Below, piece by piece: positions 23,921-32,354 of a stretch of 64,000 nt of DNA. Made by a program: the position numbers and the translations under genes. The stretch's first letter is position 1. Each line of letters begins with the position of its first letter. Location: assembly GCA_028868375.1 (NCBI GenBank), contig JAGWUP010000013.1, positions 1 through 64,000 on the forward strand, given 5' to 3'. Source of the DNA: Elusimicrobiota bacterium. Its GTDB lineage: Bacteria; Elusimicrobiota; Elusimicrobia; UBA1565; UBA9628. The notes under the pieces were generated by a model, which was not told the DNA's origin, made no database searches, and saw only the letters and a program-made list of their open reading frames with translations.

Positions 23921-24967
23921 CTAAGACAAGTGGATCTCCGCCCAATAGACCCGGCGGGAGGAATCGATCATCCAGGCGATGCCCCGCGGCGAGATCGCCA
24001 GGGCGTCAGTCGAGACCGCCGGCACGAGCTTCTTGTGGAAGGTCTTGCCTCCGTCCGGGCTGGCCAGGAGGCAGGTCTTGTTGGCGTCCAGAAACCAGCC
24101 CAACTCCGCTTTCTTTTCCGCGACCGGAGCGGCCGAGATGAAAACCTGTTCCCCCCGGTGGGCGACGGCCATGGGCAGATAGGACTCCTCGAGATGCGAG
24201 ACCCAAAGCAGCCCGGAATCGGCGATCTTCCCGATTTCAAGCCCGCCTTTCTCTTGCCTGCGCGTGACGTAGAGGCCGTCCGTCGCCTCGATGCGCTCCT
24301 TGGAGAGAAGGGCCCACGTCTGCCCGCCGTCGCCGCTTCTGACCAGCCCCTCCGAGCCGAGGAGCAAATCCTTTTCGTCGTCGGCCGCCATGGGAAGGGT
24401 TACCCCCGTCGTGGGCAAGGGGGAAGGGATCTCCCTCCAACTCCGGCCGCCATCGCGACTTTTAATCAGGCCCGTATGTCCCCGCAGCCAAAAACAAGTC
24501 GGTCCGGCCACGGCGATCGTGGTCACCCCGAAATAGCCGTGCTTCTGCAGCGCCTCGGGAATCCGGCCCTGGGAATTCCAGGACTTGCCGGCGTCTCGGC
24601 TGAGGAGCACCTGCTCCTGCCTTCCCGGTTCCACGGAAAGGTCCGATTGCCCGTTCGGCACTCCTCGGCCCAGGATGTTGAGCACGGCCAACGCCGTTTC
24701 CTCGCTTGCCGACAGCGCCGTGACCCAGCTTCCCTTGGGCCCCTTGAAAACCTCCTCAAGCCCGCGCTCGCCAAACCGAATGATGCAGGCCTCCTCGTCC
24801 TCGAGGCCCATGGAGGAGCTTTTATTATGGCAGCCCGCGATCAGAAGCGTTTTGCCGCCCACCGGCAGCATCTTTCTAATCTTGAAGTCCTTCGGCAGGC
24901 GGCAGGCCGTCGTCCACCGCAAGGAAACAGCGGAAGAACCAAAAAGCCCAAAAATCTTATCAAGCAT
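23921..24967 (-). CDS. BNR/YCF48-like beta-propeller protein
   Basis: 348 residues with at least four Asp-box (BNR) repeats: SRDAGKSW, SRDGGRSW, SGDGGQTW and SPDGGKTF, spaced about 60-100 residues apart, typical of sialidase-like or Ycf48-like propellers. No signal peptide is obvious (MLDKIFGLFGSSAVSLRW), so it may be cytoplasmic. GAGGGACC precedes the ATG. It begins 6 bases after the ArsC-like gene and is probably co-transcribed with it. No catalytic residues were recognised. Confidence 0.75.
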   Translation of the reverse strand: MLDKIFGLFGSSAVSLRWTTACRLPKDFKIRKMLPVGGKTLLIAGCHNKSSSMGLEDEEACIIRFGERGLEEVFKGPKGSWVTALSASEETALAVLNILGRGVPNGQSDLSVEPGRQEQVLLSRDAGKSWNSQGRIPEALQKHGYFGVTTIAVAGPTCFWLRGHTGLIKSRDGGRSWREIPSPLPTTGVTLPMAADDEKDLLLGSEGLVRSGDGGQTWALLSKERIEATDGLYVTRRQEKGGLEIGKIADSGLLWVSHLEESYLPMAVAHRGEQVFISAAPVAEKKAELGWFLDANKTCLLASPDGGKTFHKKLVPAVSTDALAISPRGIAWMIDSSRRVYWAEIHLS

Positions 24968-24973
24968 GGTCCC

Positions 24974-25447
24974 TCATCCCGGTTTCTTGCCCCCTGCGCT
25001 CGAGAGGAACTCCTCGATCTTGGCCTTGATCTGGTCCCGGATCGCGCGCGTGCCGGCCAGCCTCTCCTTGGACGTGCCCGGCAGTTGGGCGGGGTCCGCG
25101 AAGCTCCAGTGCAGGCGTTTGCGGGCCGTTCCGGGGAAGGCCGGGCAGCGCTCGGCGCTGGCCTCGTCGCAGACCGTCACGACGCAGTCGAACTCCAGGC
25201 CGCGCTTGGAAAGATCGGAGACGCTCTTCGTCCGCGCTCTCGAGATGTCGATGCCGATCTCATGCATGGCGGCGACGACGAGCAGGTTGAGCTCCCCGGG
25301 CTCCAGGCCCGCGCTTTCGGCCTCGAACCGGTCGCCGCCCAAACGCCGCAGCAGCGCCTCGGCCATTTGGCTGCGCCCGGAATTATGGACGCAGACGAAG
25401 AGGACGCGTTGCTTGGTTGTTCCGAAATCAGCTCCGGCGATGCTCAC
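24974..25447 (-). CDS. low-molecular-weight phosphatase / arsenate reductase-like protein
   Basis: About 157 residues. VLFVCVHNSGRSQMAEALL is the CX5R phosphate-binding loop of the LMW-PTP/ArsC (thioredoxin-coupled) family. VTVCDEASAERCPAFPG has the later cysteine used in arsenate reduction, and HWSFADPA is the conserved general-acid loop. Arsenate reductase is therefore more likely than protein phosphatase. Start: GTG 25447 is preferred over ATG 25453 because TACTCT (25454-25459) ends 6 bases before the GTG and abuts the ATG. Confidence 0.82.
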   Translation of the reverse strand: MSIAGADFGTTKQRVLFVCVHNSGRSQMAEALLRRLGGDRFEAESAGLEPGELNLLVVAAMHEIGIDISRARTKSVSDLSKRGLEFDCVVTVCDEASAERCPAFPGTARKRLHWSFADPAQLPGTSKERLAGTRAIRDQIKAKIEEFLSSAGGKKPG

Positions 25448-25502
25448 GGACATAGAGTAGCATGGAGAGCGCTGCTATAATGCTTGTCGATTGGAGGCAG
25501 CC

Positions 25503-25943
25503 ATGAATGACCGGCAACTCATCCGCGAGGCGTATCAGGAGGCGCTCAAGGGCTATCGGGAGGGAGGCCTGCCGATCGGCGCGGTCCTGGCCGACGCCGC
25601 CGGCATGGTCGTCGCGCGCGGCCACAACCTGCGGGTGCAGACGGGCGATCCGACGGCCCATGCCGAGGTCGTCTGCCTGCGCAACGCGGGGCGCCGCCGC
25701 GATTGGCCGAAGCTGACCCTGGTCAGCTCGCTAAGCCCCTGCGTCATGTGCACGGGCACGGCGCTGCTTTATCGCATCCCGCGGGTCCTGGTCGGCGAGA
25801 ACAAGAACTTTCTCGGGGCCGAGGATCTTTTTCGCGCGCGCGGCGTGGCGCTGAGCGTGCTTCAGGAGGCCGACTGCATCGCCTTGATGGAGCGCTTCGT
25901 GCGCGAAAAGCCGGACTTGTGGAACGAGGACATCGGCTTGTAG
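25503..25943 (+). CDS. nucleoside/cytosine deaminase family protein
   Basis: 146 residues. Zinc site: PTAHAEVVCL (H and catalytic E) and SLSPCVMCTGTALL (PCxxC). C-terminal FVREKPDLWNEDIGL resembles fungal-type cytosine deaminases and related nucleoside deaminases rather than TadA. Substrate (cytosine, guanine or a modified nucleoside) is not resolved. A TATAAT at 25476-25481 and GGAGG before the ATG give this gene a normal short leader, unlike its divergent neighbour. Confidence 0.82.
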   Translation: MNDRQLIREAYQEALKGYREGGLPIGAVLADAAGMVVARGHNLRVQTGDPTAHAEVVCLRNAGRRRDWPKLTLVSSLSPCVMCTGTALLYRIPRVLVGENKNFLGAEDLFRARGVALSVLQEADCIALMERFVREKPDLWNEDIGL

Positions 25944-25971
25944 ACTGCGGGACGGAGTTTTCACCGCCCTA

Positions 25972-26670
25972 CTAGCCGGCGGCCGCTTCCCGGTCTTCGA
26001 GCAGCAGGTCCTCGTGGAACGCCCCGAAGCTCAGGAGCGGATGGCGGATTTGGATCTCCAGGACCCAGGCCTCCGGGGCGGGCGCGAAGCCGACTTCGGA
26101 GAGGCCGCCCTTGTGGTAGAGGGCGTGCGGAAAATCGCAGAGGCGGTGGCCGGCCGAGCGCCAGTTAAGCTGCCAGCCGTTCTCCTGGGCCAGCCGGGCC
26201 GCGAACCGGTAGAGCTCCCGGCCGGAGTCTCGGCTGTCTAGCCAGCGGCTCTTGACGGCGTCGAAGATGCGCTGGACGTCGGCCTGGCAGCGCAGCATCT
26301 CCTCGTCGCGGCCCGTGACGAACGTGGCGCCGGCGTCGCCCTCGTAGCCGTCCCAGACCGGTCCTATGTCCACGAAGAAGATGTCGCGTTCCCCCAGGCG
26401 CTTGCCCTTGTCCGAGAGGATTCCGTAGGCCTTGAGGGTGTTGGAGCCGAAGCGGACCCAGGGCCTGTGCCAGTTCTTGGCCGAGCCCAGGTCCGCGAGG
26501 ACGGCCAGAGCCGCCTCGTAGGCGTCTTCCTCCAGCATCCCCGGGTGGATGCATTCGGCGATTCGTTCGACGGCGCGCCAGGTCCTGTCCCGGGCGGCGA
26601 GGAAGGCCCGACGCTCGAAGGCGGGTCCCTTGCGTTCGATCTCTCGATGCGGGGCGGAGCTTCTCGGCAT
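25972..26670 (-). CDS. M24 family metallopeptidase (aminopeptidase P/MAP fold)
   Basis: 232 residues from ATG 26670 (MPRSSAPHREIERK). Pita-bread motifs: FFVDIGPVWDGYEGDAGATF supplies two metal aspartates; HRLCDFPHALYHKGGL holds the His; WVLEIQIRHP holds a Glu. The last Glu region (LLLEDREAA) is short. Similar proteins act as Xaa-Pro peptidases or as plain M24 domains of unknown substrate. A TATCAT sits about 25 bases upstream. Divergent from the iron-uptake operon. Confidence 0.75.
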   Translation of the reverse strand: MPRSSAPHREIERKGPAFERRAFLAARDRTWRAVERIAECIHPGMLEEDAYEAALAVLADLGSAKNWHRPWVRFGSNTLKAYGILSDKGKRLGERDIFFVDIGPVWDGYEGDAGATFVTGRDEEMLRCQADVQRIFDAVKSRWLDSRDSGRELYRFAARLAQENGWQLNWRSAGHRLCDFPHALYHKGGLSEVGFAPAPEAWVLEIQIRHPLLSFGAFHEDLLLEDREAAAG

Positions 26671-26765
26671 TGGCGCAGCCTGGCGATAACGGAAGGCTTG
26701 CGCACATGATACGCATCGCAGGCGCTCGCCGCAAGCGCGCATGAGGTCGCCGCAGCCCGGCAGCA

Positions 26766-26804
26766 TTATTGAGATTGACTTTCAATAAGCTGCCATGCTA
26801 GGAT
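26766..26804 (+). promoter_or_regulatory. promoter with Fur-like box for the iron-uptake operon
   Basis: TTGACT (26775-26780), 18-base spacer, TAGGAT (26799-26804, preceded by TGC). The imperfect palindrome at 26766-26788, read on the minus strand as ATTGAAAGTCAATCTCAATA, is close to classical Fur boxes of the ATTGAAAATGATTCTCAATA type and covers the -35, as expected for iron repression. Confidence 0.55.
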
Positions 26805-26806
26805 TT

Positions 26807-26833
26807 CCTTGTTGATACTTAAAATCAACAAGG
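26807..26833 (+). repeat. leader hairpin reaching the ribosome-binding site
   Basis: CCTTGTTGAT (26807-26816) and ATCAACAAGG (26824-26833) form a perfect 10-bp stem with a 7-base loop in the 5' leader. The 3' arm includes the first bases of AAGGAGG (26830-26836), so the hairpin could mask initiation of the cupredoxin gene. Confidence 0.5.
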
Positions 26834-26844
26834 AGGCGGCGCGA

Positions 26845-27240
26845 ATGTCGCGGATGAATTCAAGAAAAGGTTTCCTGGCGGCCGCAGCGGCCGCGGCGCT
26901 TCCCTTCCTTATTAATGCCCCCTCCGCCGCCTTCTCTCTTTGGGGCGCCGCCAAGCCGCTGCCGGCCTACTCCCTCTCCATCCAGGGCCGCCGCTTCGTG
27001 CCGGCCGCGCTCTCGCTGCCGGCCGGGGTCAAGATCAAGCTGGTCGTCTCCAACAAGAACGCAGCGCCCTCCGAGTTCGAGAGCTTCTCGCTGCACCGCG
27101 AGCAGGTGGTCTCGCCCGGCTCCGAGACCACGGTGTTCTTGGGCCCGCTCTCTGCCGGCCGCTACGATTTCTTCGACGATTTTCAGAAGGGCGTCTCCGG
27201 GACCATCCAGGTCGTCGCCGAATCAGGAAGAAAGCCGTGA
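26845..27240 (+). CDS. periplasmic cupredoxin-like protein of an FTR1 iron-uptake system
   Basis: 131 residues. Signal peptide with a twin-arginine-like start (MSRMNSRKGFLAAAAAAALP, then FL), followed by a single cupredoxin-type domain: FVPAALSLPAGVKIKLVVSN, a conserved SEFESFSLHRE segment, PGSETTVFLGPLSAGRYDFF. This matches the small EfeO/P19-associated cupredoxin that delivers or oxidises iron for FTR1 permeases. ATG 26845 follows AGGAGG. The stop overlaps the permease GTG start. Confidence 0.8.
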   Translation: MSRMNSRKGFLAAAAAAALPFLINAPSAAFSLWGAAKPLPAYSLSIQGRRFVPAALSLPAGVKIKLVVSNKNAAPSEFESFSLHREQVVSPGSETTVFLGPLSAGRYDFFDDFQKGVSGTIQVVAESGRKP

Positions 27241-28847
27241 TCGCGGCCTTCGTCATCGTCTTGCGGGAAGCCCTGGAGGCGGCGCTGGTCGTGGCGGTGG
27301 TCCTGGGTGCGACCAAGGGCTTGAAGGGGCGCTGGTCCTGGATCGGCTGGGGCATCGCGGCCGGCGTCCTGGGCGCGGCCGTCGTCGCCTCCCTGATGGG
27401 CCGGCTTTCGCAAAGCCTCTCCGGCGCGGGAGAGCCGATCTTCGAGGCCGCCGTGCTCCTGTCCGCGGTCGCGATGCTGGGCTGGCACAACGTCTGGATG
27501 TCCCGGCACGGCCGGCGCATCAGCCGCGAGCTCAAGTCCCTGGGCCGGGAGGTCGGCGCGGGCCGCAAGACCATGGCCGCCTTGTTCTTCGTCACCGCGG
27601 TGGCCGTCCTGCGGGAAGGCTCCGAGGTGGTTCTCTTCCTCTACGGCGTGGCGGCCTCCGGCGCCGGCGCGGCCTCCCTTCTGCTGGGAGGGCTGCTGGG
27701 CCTGGCCGCCGGCGTTCTGGTGGGCGCGGCGCTCTACCAGGGCTTGCTGCGCATCCCGGTGCGGCATTTCTTCCGGGTCACCGGCTGGCTGATCCTTCTG
27801 TTGGCCGCCGGCATGGCTTCCCAGGCCGCGGCCTTCTTAAACCAGGCCGACCTGCTCCCCGCCCTCGGCAACTCGCTCTGGAACACCTCCTGGCTTTTGA
27901 GCGGCGGCGGCTTTTTAGGCGAGGCCTTGAAGACCCTGGTGGGCTACACGCCCCAGCCTTCCGGAATCCAACTGTTTTTCTACGCCGCCACCCTGCTGCT
28001 CATCGGGGGCTTGACGCGGCTGCTGCGGGAAGAAAGGGCTCCAGAGCCGGAGCGGGTTGCGGAGCAGGAGCAAGCCGCACGCGGCCGGCCCCAGGGCGCG
28101 GCCGCGGGCGGCCTCCGGGTCTTTTTGGCCGCCCTCATCCTGGCCGGCGCGGCCGCCCCCGCCCGGGCGCAGAGGGCGGACTTAAACTCCGAGGAGCTCA
28201 AGGTTTACTCGCCGGCCGTCTCCAAAGGGGAGCGCGAGCTCGAGTACCGGGGATTCGCCACCCCGGAGGGGCAGCAGGGCCTCGCCTTCTCCGCCAGCTA
28301 CAGTCCCACCCCGTATTGGGAAAGCGAGGCCTACGAGGTGTTCCATCGCTCGCCCGCCCAAGCGCTCGTGGGCAAGAATGTGACGTTGGAGCAGCGCTTC
28401 CAGCTCTCTGAACCGGGCGAGCGCTGGCTCGACGCCGGGCTCATCGTGGAGGCGGCGATTCCGGAGCGCCGGAACGAGCCCTTCGAGGAGGAACTCGTCC
28501 CCATCCTCGAGAAGCAATTCGATTCCATCGTCGTCACCCTGAATCCAGGCCTCGAGTGGCAGTCCGGGCCCGGCTATGCGCCGGGCACCGATTTCCACTA
28601 CGCGGCCAGCCTCAAATACCTGCTCAATCCCTTCTTTTCCCCGGGGGCGGAATTCTTCGGCGAGCCGGGGGTCATCGGAAGCTTCCCGATCGCCGATCGG
28701 CAGACCCATCTCACAGGCCCCGCCGTCTACGGCTCCTGGCACCAAGGCCCGCGCCGCGATCTGCGCTACAGCGCGGCACTCCTCTTCGGCTTGAACTCGC
28801 AGACGCCCGTGCGCGCGCTGGTCACCCGGCTAGAGTTCGAGTTCTAG
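27237..28847 (+). CDS. FTR1-family iron permease fused to a C-terminal outer-membrane-type domain
   Basis: 536 residues in one frame. Residues 1-280 are FTR1/EfeU: two R-E-x-x-E iron motifs (LREALEA near residue 10 and LREGSEV near residue 126) and seven hydrophobic helices. Then a charged linker (280-290), a second signal-like segment LRVFLAALILAGAAAPARAQ (about 292-312), and a 220-residue beta-rich domain with long amphipathic strands (LEQRFQLSEPGERWLDAGLI) ending RLEFEF, a typical outer-membrane beta-signal with terminal Phe. GTG start 27237 overlaps the cupredoxin stop. Processing after ARA would release the second half to the periplasm. Confidence 0.82.
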   Translation: MIAAFVIVLREALEAALVVAVVLGATKGLKGRWSWIGWGIAAGVLGAAVVASLMGRLSQSLSGAGEPIFEAAVLLSAVAMLGWHNVWMSRHGRRISRELKSLGREVGAGRKTMAALFFVTAVAVLREGSEVVLFLYGVAASGAGAASLLLGGLLGLAAGVLVGAALYQGLLRIPVRHFFRVTGWLILLLAAGMASQAAAFLNQADLLPALGNSLWNTSWLLSGGGFLGEALKTLVGYTPQPSGIQLFFYAATLLLIGGLTRLLREERAPEPERVAEQEQAARGRPQGAAAGGLRVFLAALILAGAAAPARAQRADLNSEELKVYSPAVSKGERELEYRGFATPEGQQGLAFSASYSPTPYWESEAYEVFHRSPAQALVGKNVTLEQRFQLSEPGERWLDAGLIVEAAIPERRNEPFEEELVPILEKQFDSIVVTLNPGLEWQSGPGYAPGTDFHYAASLKYLLNPFFSPGAEFFGEPGVIGSFPIADRQTHLTGPAVYGSWHQGPRRDLRYSAALLFGLNSQTPVRALVTRLEFEF

Positions 28848-28904
28848 CGGAGTTTTTCACCCTGCCGACGGACCCGCCGCGCCCCGTTTTTGATACATTG
28901 GGGA

Positions 28905-29762
28905 ATGGAATGGGGGCCAAGGACTAGCGAGCGCGCCCGGCGCGGCGCCGCCTGCGCCTTGCTCTCGCTGGCATTGGGCGGCTGCGCGACCTGGTCTAGG
29001 CACGGCCTTGCCGCCAAGCCGCCGGCCAAGCTGCGGCTGGCCGTCGCTCCGATCGAGCTCGCCGTCTCCGTCAAGCGATTGCGGGACATAGAGTCCGTGC
29101 CGAAGGGCTCCGCGCCGGCCGACGAGAAGGAGCTGGCGCGCCGCGGCCTTGAGCAGGCGGCCTCGGAGCTGGAGAGCGACCTGGAGCGGCGGCTGGGGGC
29201 CTCGTACTTTTTCGAGGTGGCTCCAGACTCCGACGTCCGCCGGGCTCTCTCCTCGGAGGGACTTGCAAGCTCGACGGCGCCGTGGACGGCGCGGCAAGCC
29301 AGGCGCCTGGGCCGGGCCTTGGGGGTTCAGGCCGTGCTTCTGCCGACCCTTTCCGGCTACGGCAAGGTCAAGACGCGCTGGGTCGCGCTGCTGGTCGGCT
29401 CCGGGATGATCGAGGGCCTGGCCCAAGGCGTCGCCGTCGCCGCCACCCTCGGCAACCCTTGGGTGGCCGCCGGCGTCGGCGCGGAGGAGGCGGCGCAGGA
29501 AAGCGTCGAATGGGTCGGCGGGGCCTACCTCTTCGACCGTTTCTACACGCCTGTCATTCTGGAGGGCAGGCTGGTCAGCGTGGCCGACGGCAAAATCGTC
29601 TGGAGCGCCACGGCGCTGGAGGCCGGCGCCGGCAAGGCCGCCAAGAAGCTTCCCAAGGAGGAGAGAAAGCTCAAGCAGGTCCGCCTGCGGCTGACGGCCG
29701 CCAGGGCCGCGGACCGCCTGGCCCAAAAGCTGGACCGCAAGGCCTGGGCCAACCTGCGCTGA
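28905..29762 (+). CDS. lipoprotein of unknown function
   Basis: 285 residues. Lipobox LALGGC near residue 26 after a basic n-region and hydrophobic core. The mature part resembles envelope proteins of the FlgO/CsgG type in outline: KLRLAVAPIELAV at the start, an Ala-rich helix, ALGVQAVLLPTLSGYGK, a glycine-rich hydrophobic stretch (GVAVAATLGNPWVAAG) and VILEGRLVSVADGKIVW. This is a weak resemblance, not a family call. TACATT ends 5 bases before ATG 28905. Confidence 0.68.
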   Translation: MEWGPRTSERARRGAACALLSLALGGCATWSRHGLAAKPPAKLRLAVAPIELAVSVKRLRDIESVPKGSAPADEKELARRGLEQAASELESDLERRLGASYFFEVAPDSDVRRALSSEGLASSTAPWTARQARRLGRALGVQAVLLPTLSGYGKVKTRWVALLVGSGMIEGLAQGVAVAATLGNPWVAAGVGAEEAAQESVEWVGGAYLFDRFYTPVILEGRLVSVADGKIVWSATALEAGAGKAAKKLPKEERKLKQVRLRLTAARAADRLAQKLDRKAWANLR

Positions 29763-29811
29763 CCCCGCTTGAAGGCCGCGAGCAAAACTGGCAGGATGCA
29801 GTCCTCCCATC

Positions 29812-30975
29812 ATGACAGAGGCCCACGTCGCCGGATTCCTGGCCGACCTGCTCCTCATCCTGCTCAGCGCCAAGATCTTCGGCGAGGTCGCCGAGCGCCT
29901 GGACCAGCCGGCGGTCCTGGGAGAATTGCTGGGCGGCGTCCTCCTCGGCTTCGGCCTCTTCTCCTTCTTCCGGCCAGACGATCCCGCCCTGGCCCTGATG
30001 GCGCAGTTCGGGGTCGTCCTGCTGCTCTTCGAGACGGGAATCCATAGCGACCTCTCGGAGCTGGTGCGGGTCGGCCCCCAGTCCCTGGCCGTGGCGATCG
30101 TCGGGGTGACGCTCCCCTTCGTTCTGGGCTGGGCCCTCATGGCGGCGCTGGGACACGGCGGGATGCAGGCGGTGCTGGTCGGCTCCGCGTTGACGGCCAC
30201 CAGCGTCGGCATCACGGCGCGGGTGCTGGGCGATCTGGGAAAGCTCGACTTGCCCGAGGCGCGCATCGTGCTGGGCGCGGCGGTGATCGACGACATCCTG
30301 GGAATCATCCTTCTATCGACGGTGGAGGGAGCCTCCGCCGCCGGGGTTTTCTCCTGGCTGGTGGTGCTGCGCGCGACGGCGCTGGCGGTCCTTTTCGTGG
30401 CCGTCGCCTTGTCCCTGGGGCCGGCCCTCTCGCGCGGCCTGGTGCGCCAGATCCCCAAGCTCAAGGTGCGGGGAGTGCTGATCACCGCCGCGGTCTCTTT
30501 CGCTTTCGCCCTGGCCCTGCTGGCGCATGCGATGGGTTCGGCCCTGATCGTGGGGGCCTTCACGGCCGGCGCGCTGCTGTCCCAGACGGACAAGAAGGCA
30601 GACATCGCCGGAGCCCTCAAGCCGCTGGCGGACGTTTTCGTGCCCGTTTTCTTCGTGATGGTCGGCGCCCGGGTGCGGCTGAGCGCCTACAATCCCCTCG
30701 TGCCCGGCAACTATCCCATGCTGGGCCTGGCCGCGGGCCTGATCGTCATCGCGATCGCGGGCAAGCTGGCCAGCGGCCTCGCCGTCTGGCGCAAGGGGGT
30801 CAACCGGCTCGGCATCGGCGTGGGGATGGTGCCCCGAGGCGAGGTGGGGCTCATCTTCGCCCAGATCGGCCTGGCCGCCGGGGTGCTCAACGATCCCCTC
30901 TACGCGGCCGTCGTCGCCATGGTCGTGGCGACGACCTTCGTCGCTCCCCCCCTGCTCAGGCGCTCTTTTAATTAA
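29812..30975 (+). CDS. CPA2-family monovalent cation/proton antiporter (KefB/NapA-like)
   Basis: 387 residues, about 12 membrane helices. DQPAVLGELLGGVLLG near residue 28, ALTATSVGITARVLGDLGKL and GAAVIDDILGIILLS carry the unwound-helix T-S-x-G-I and the D-D ion-binding motif of CPA2 antiporters, and GMVPRGEVGLIFAQIG is the conserved last part. No C-terminal TrkA-N domain, so a Na+/H+ (NapA-like) rather than a regulated K+ system is likelier. The stop overlaps the convergent PAC2 gene by 4 bases. Confidence 0.88.
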   Translation: MTEAHVAGFLADLLLILLSAKIFGEVAERLDQPAVLGELLGGVLLGFGLFSFFRPDDPALALMAQFGVVLLLFETGIHSDLSELVRVGPQSLAVAIVGVTLPFVLGWALMAALGHGGMQAVLVGSALTATSVGITARVLGDLGKLDLPEARIVLGAAVIDDILGIILLSTVEGASAAGVFSWLVVLRATALAVLFVAVALSLGPALSRGLVRQIPKLKVRGVLITAAVSFAFALALLAHAMGSALIVGAFTAGALLSQTDKKADIAGALKPLADVFVPVFFVMVGARVRLSAYNPLVPGNYPMLGLAAGLIVIAIAGKLASGLAVWRKGVNRLGIGVGMVPRGEVGLIFAQIGLAAGVLNDPLYAAVVAMVVATTFVAPPLLRRSFN

Positions 30976-31931
30976 CTCGGGGGCCGGGACTCGAAGAGGT
31001 CGAGGAAGCGGTCCTCGTAGCGCCGGAAAATCCCCAGGCGGTCCAGTTCCTTCTTGAGCTCGAAGGCCTTCGAGCGGTCGGCCCGCGCCTGCCGGAATAA
31101 GCGCTCGATGCTCCGCGCCTCCTCCTCGTCGAGCTCCGGCTCCGAGGAGGGCGGCGCCGAAGCCGCGGGCGCCTGCGCCGCGGCCTCGGAGGGGCCTTCC
31201 GGCTCGCCCTGCGGCGAGCTTTCGCTCAAGGCCCGCGCGATCTGCTGGTAGATGCGCATCAACTGCTGCTGCATCGCGGCGCCGTACTCCTCCAGCTCTC
31301 CGAAGTCCAGGTCCAGGCCGGCCAGCTCGGAGAAGACGCGCAGCACGCCGGCCGCCGCGTTGGGATAGGGCAGCTGTGGCGCGATGGTCGGCATCTCTCC
31401 CAAGAGCCCGACGGCAGGCAGCCCGGCCTCCGCCGCGGCCGCCAAGGCCACGCCGTTGAGGCCGGAGATGCGCCCGTCGGCCAAAAGCGCCACGCCGTGG
31501 CGCGTCAGCTCCGAGAGCGTCTCCGGGTCGGAGGCCACGGCGAAGACGCGGGAGGGCGTGTTCGGAGCCATGTCGCTGGCGATGGCCGAGAAGGTGAAGA
31601 CGCGGCGCACGCCGAGAGCTTGGCTTTCCTTGATCAGGCGCTGGCAGAGCGCCAGCTTGCCGGTGGGCGGCTGGGCCTCGCCCAGGAAGACCACGATGTC
31701 GCGCTTGCCGGCCGGGTCGGGCCAGAGAAACAGCCTGCTGCGCGGCAGGCGGGTGGCGCGCAAGAGCCCGCTGCCGACGTCGACGCTGTCGAGCTCGAAG
31801 AGGTCGCGCGCGGTGAACTCGCCCAACTGGTGCATGCCGAGCTTCGAGAGCAGGTAGACTGCGGCGGTGGCGGCGACCTGGCCCATCCCCGGCCAGGCCG
31901 CGACCAGCCAGCGCTCCGGGGTCTTCGCCAT
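30972..31931 (-). CDS. PAC2 family protein with coiled C-terminal tail
   Basis: 319 residues. Residues 1-200 fit the PAC2 (proteasome assembly chaperone-like) family: LVAAWPGMGQVAATAAVYLL, IVVFLGEAQPP, RVFTFSAIASDMAP, ISGLNGVALAAAAEAGLPAV and LLGEMP. The rest is a low-complexity Ala/Ser/Pro segment and a charged helix. In bacteria the function is unknown. No proteasome genes are present here. TAGCAT ends 6 bases before the ATG. Confidence 0.8.
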   Translation of the reverse strand: MAKTPERWLVAAWPGMGQVAATAAVYLLSKLGMHQLGEFTARDLFELDSVDVGSGLLRATRLPRSRLFLWPDPAGKRDIVVFLGEAQPPTGKLALCQRLIKESQALGVRRVFTFSAIASDMAPNTPSRVFAVASDPETLSELTRHGVALLADGRISGLNGVALAAAAEAGLPAVGLLGEMPTIAPQLPYPNAAAGVLRVFSELAGLDLDFGELEEYGAAMQQQLMRIYQQIARALSESSPQGEPEGPSEAAAQAPAASAPPSSEPELDEEEARSIERLFRQARADRSKAFELKKELDRLGIFRRYEDRFLDLFESRPPS

Positions 31932-32011
31932 GGGCGAATGCTATGAAAAAAAGGGGCTTCCTTCCATAGCGGGCGTTCACCCAAATCCTCAGTCAAACTC
32001 TGAAGGCCGGT

Positions 32012-32129
32012 GGCATCGCGAATAACGTCCGTCCGGGACGCGGTCGCCTAGGGGCGCCGCTCGGCTCTCGGCCTCCCGTCAGTCTAGGTCGGCCTGCGAG
32101 ACGCCCGTCCGGACGTTATTCGCGATGCC
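32012..32129. repeat. 118-bp element with perfect 20-bp terminal inverted repeats
   Basis: Left arm GGCATCGCGAATAACGTCCG (32012-32031) and its exact complement at 32110-32129, separated by 78 bp that contain further short G+C-rich palindromes. There is no open frame inside and no T-run after it. The region 31932-32354 holds no gene other than this element, the next repeat and the start of the alcohol dehydrogenase promoter. Confidence 0.8.
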
Positions 32130-32207
32130 TCCGCTCTGTCCAGGTTCTACTGCCATGATTTCACTTCACCGGTAAAAAAGTCGACGCTTTTCACGCGGCC
32201 AGAGCAT

Positions 32208-32323
32208 CAGCGAGGAAGCGCAGGCGGCGGGTGATGGCGAGGAACGCGGCAAGCGAGCACTTCCGGGGCGCAGCGAAGCCGCGTCCGGAGCCGTCAGGAC
32301 CCGCCGCCTGCGCTTCCTCGCTG
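32208..32323. repeat. 116-bp element with perfect 25-bp terminal inverted repeats
   Basis: Arms at 32208-32232 (starts CAGCGAGGAAGCGCAGG) and 32299-32323 are exact complements. Inside are nested complementary pieces (CGCGGC / GCCGCG), so the whole unit can fold into one long hairpin. Almost the same total length as the neighbouring element but unrelated arm sequence. Ends 31 bp before the start codon at 32355. Confidence 0.8.
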
Positions 32324-32354
32324 CGGATTCGGAATTTTTAGAGTAGAATGGCGC

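Noticed and set aside
32012-32129. Integron attC site
   Set aside because: Arms contain AAC and GTT, but the flanking bases do not fit RYYYAAC/GTTRRRY, and the loop lacks the usual unpaired extrahelical bases. No integrase is nearby.
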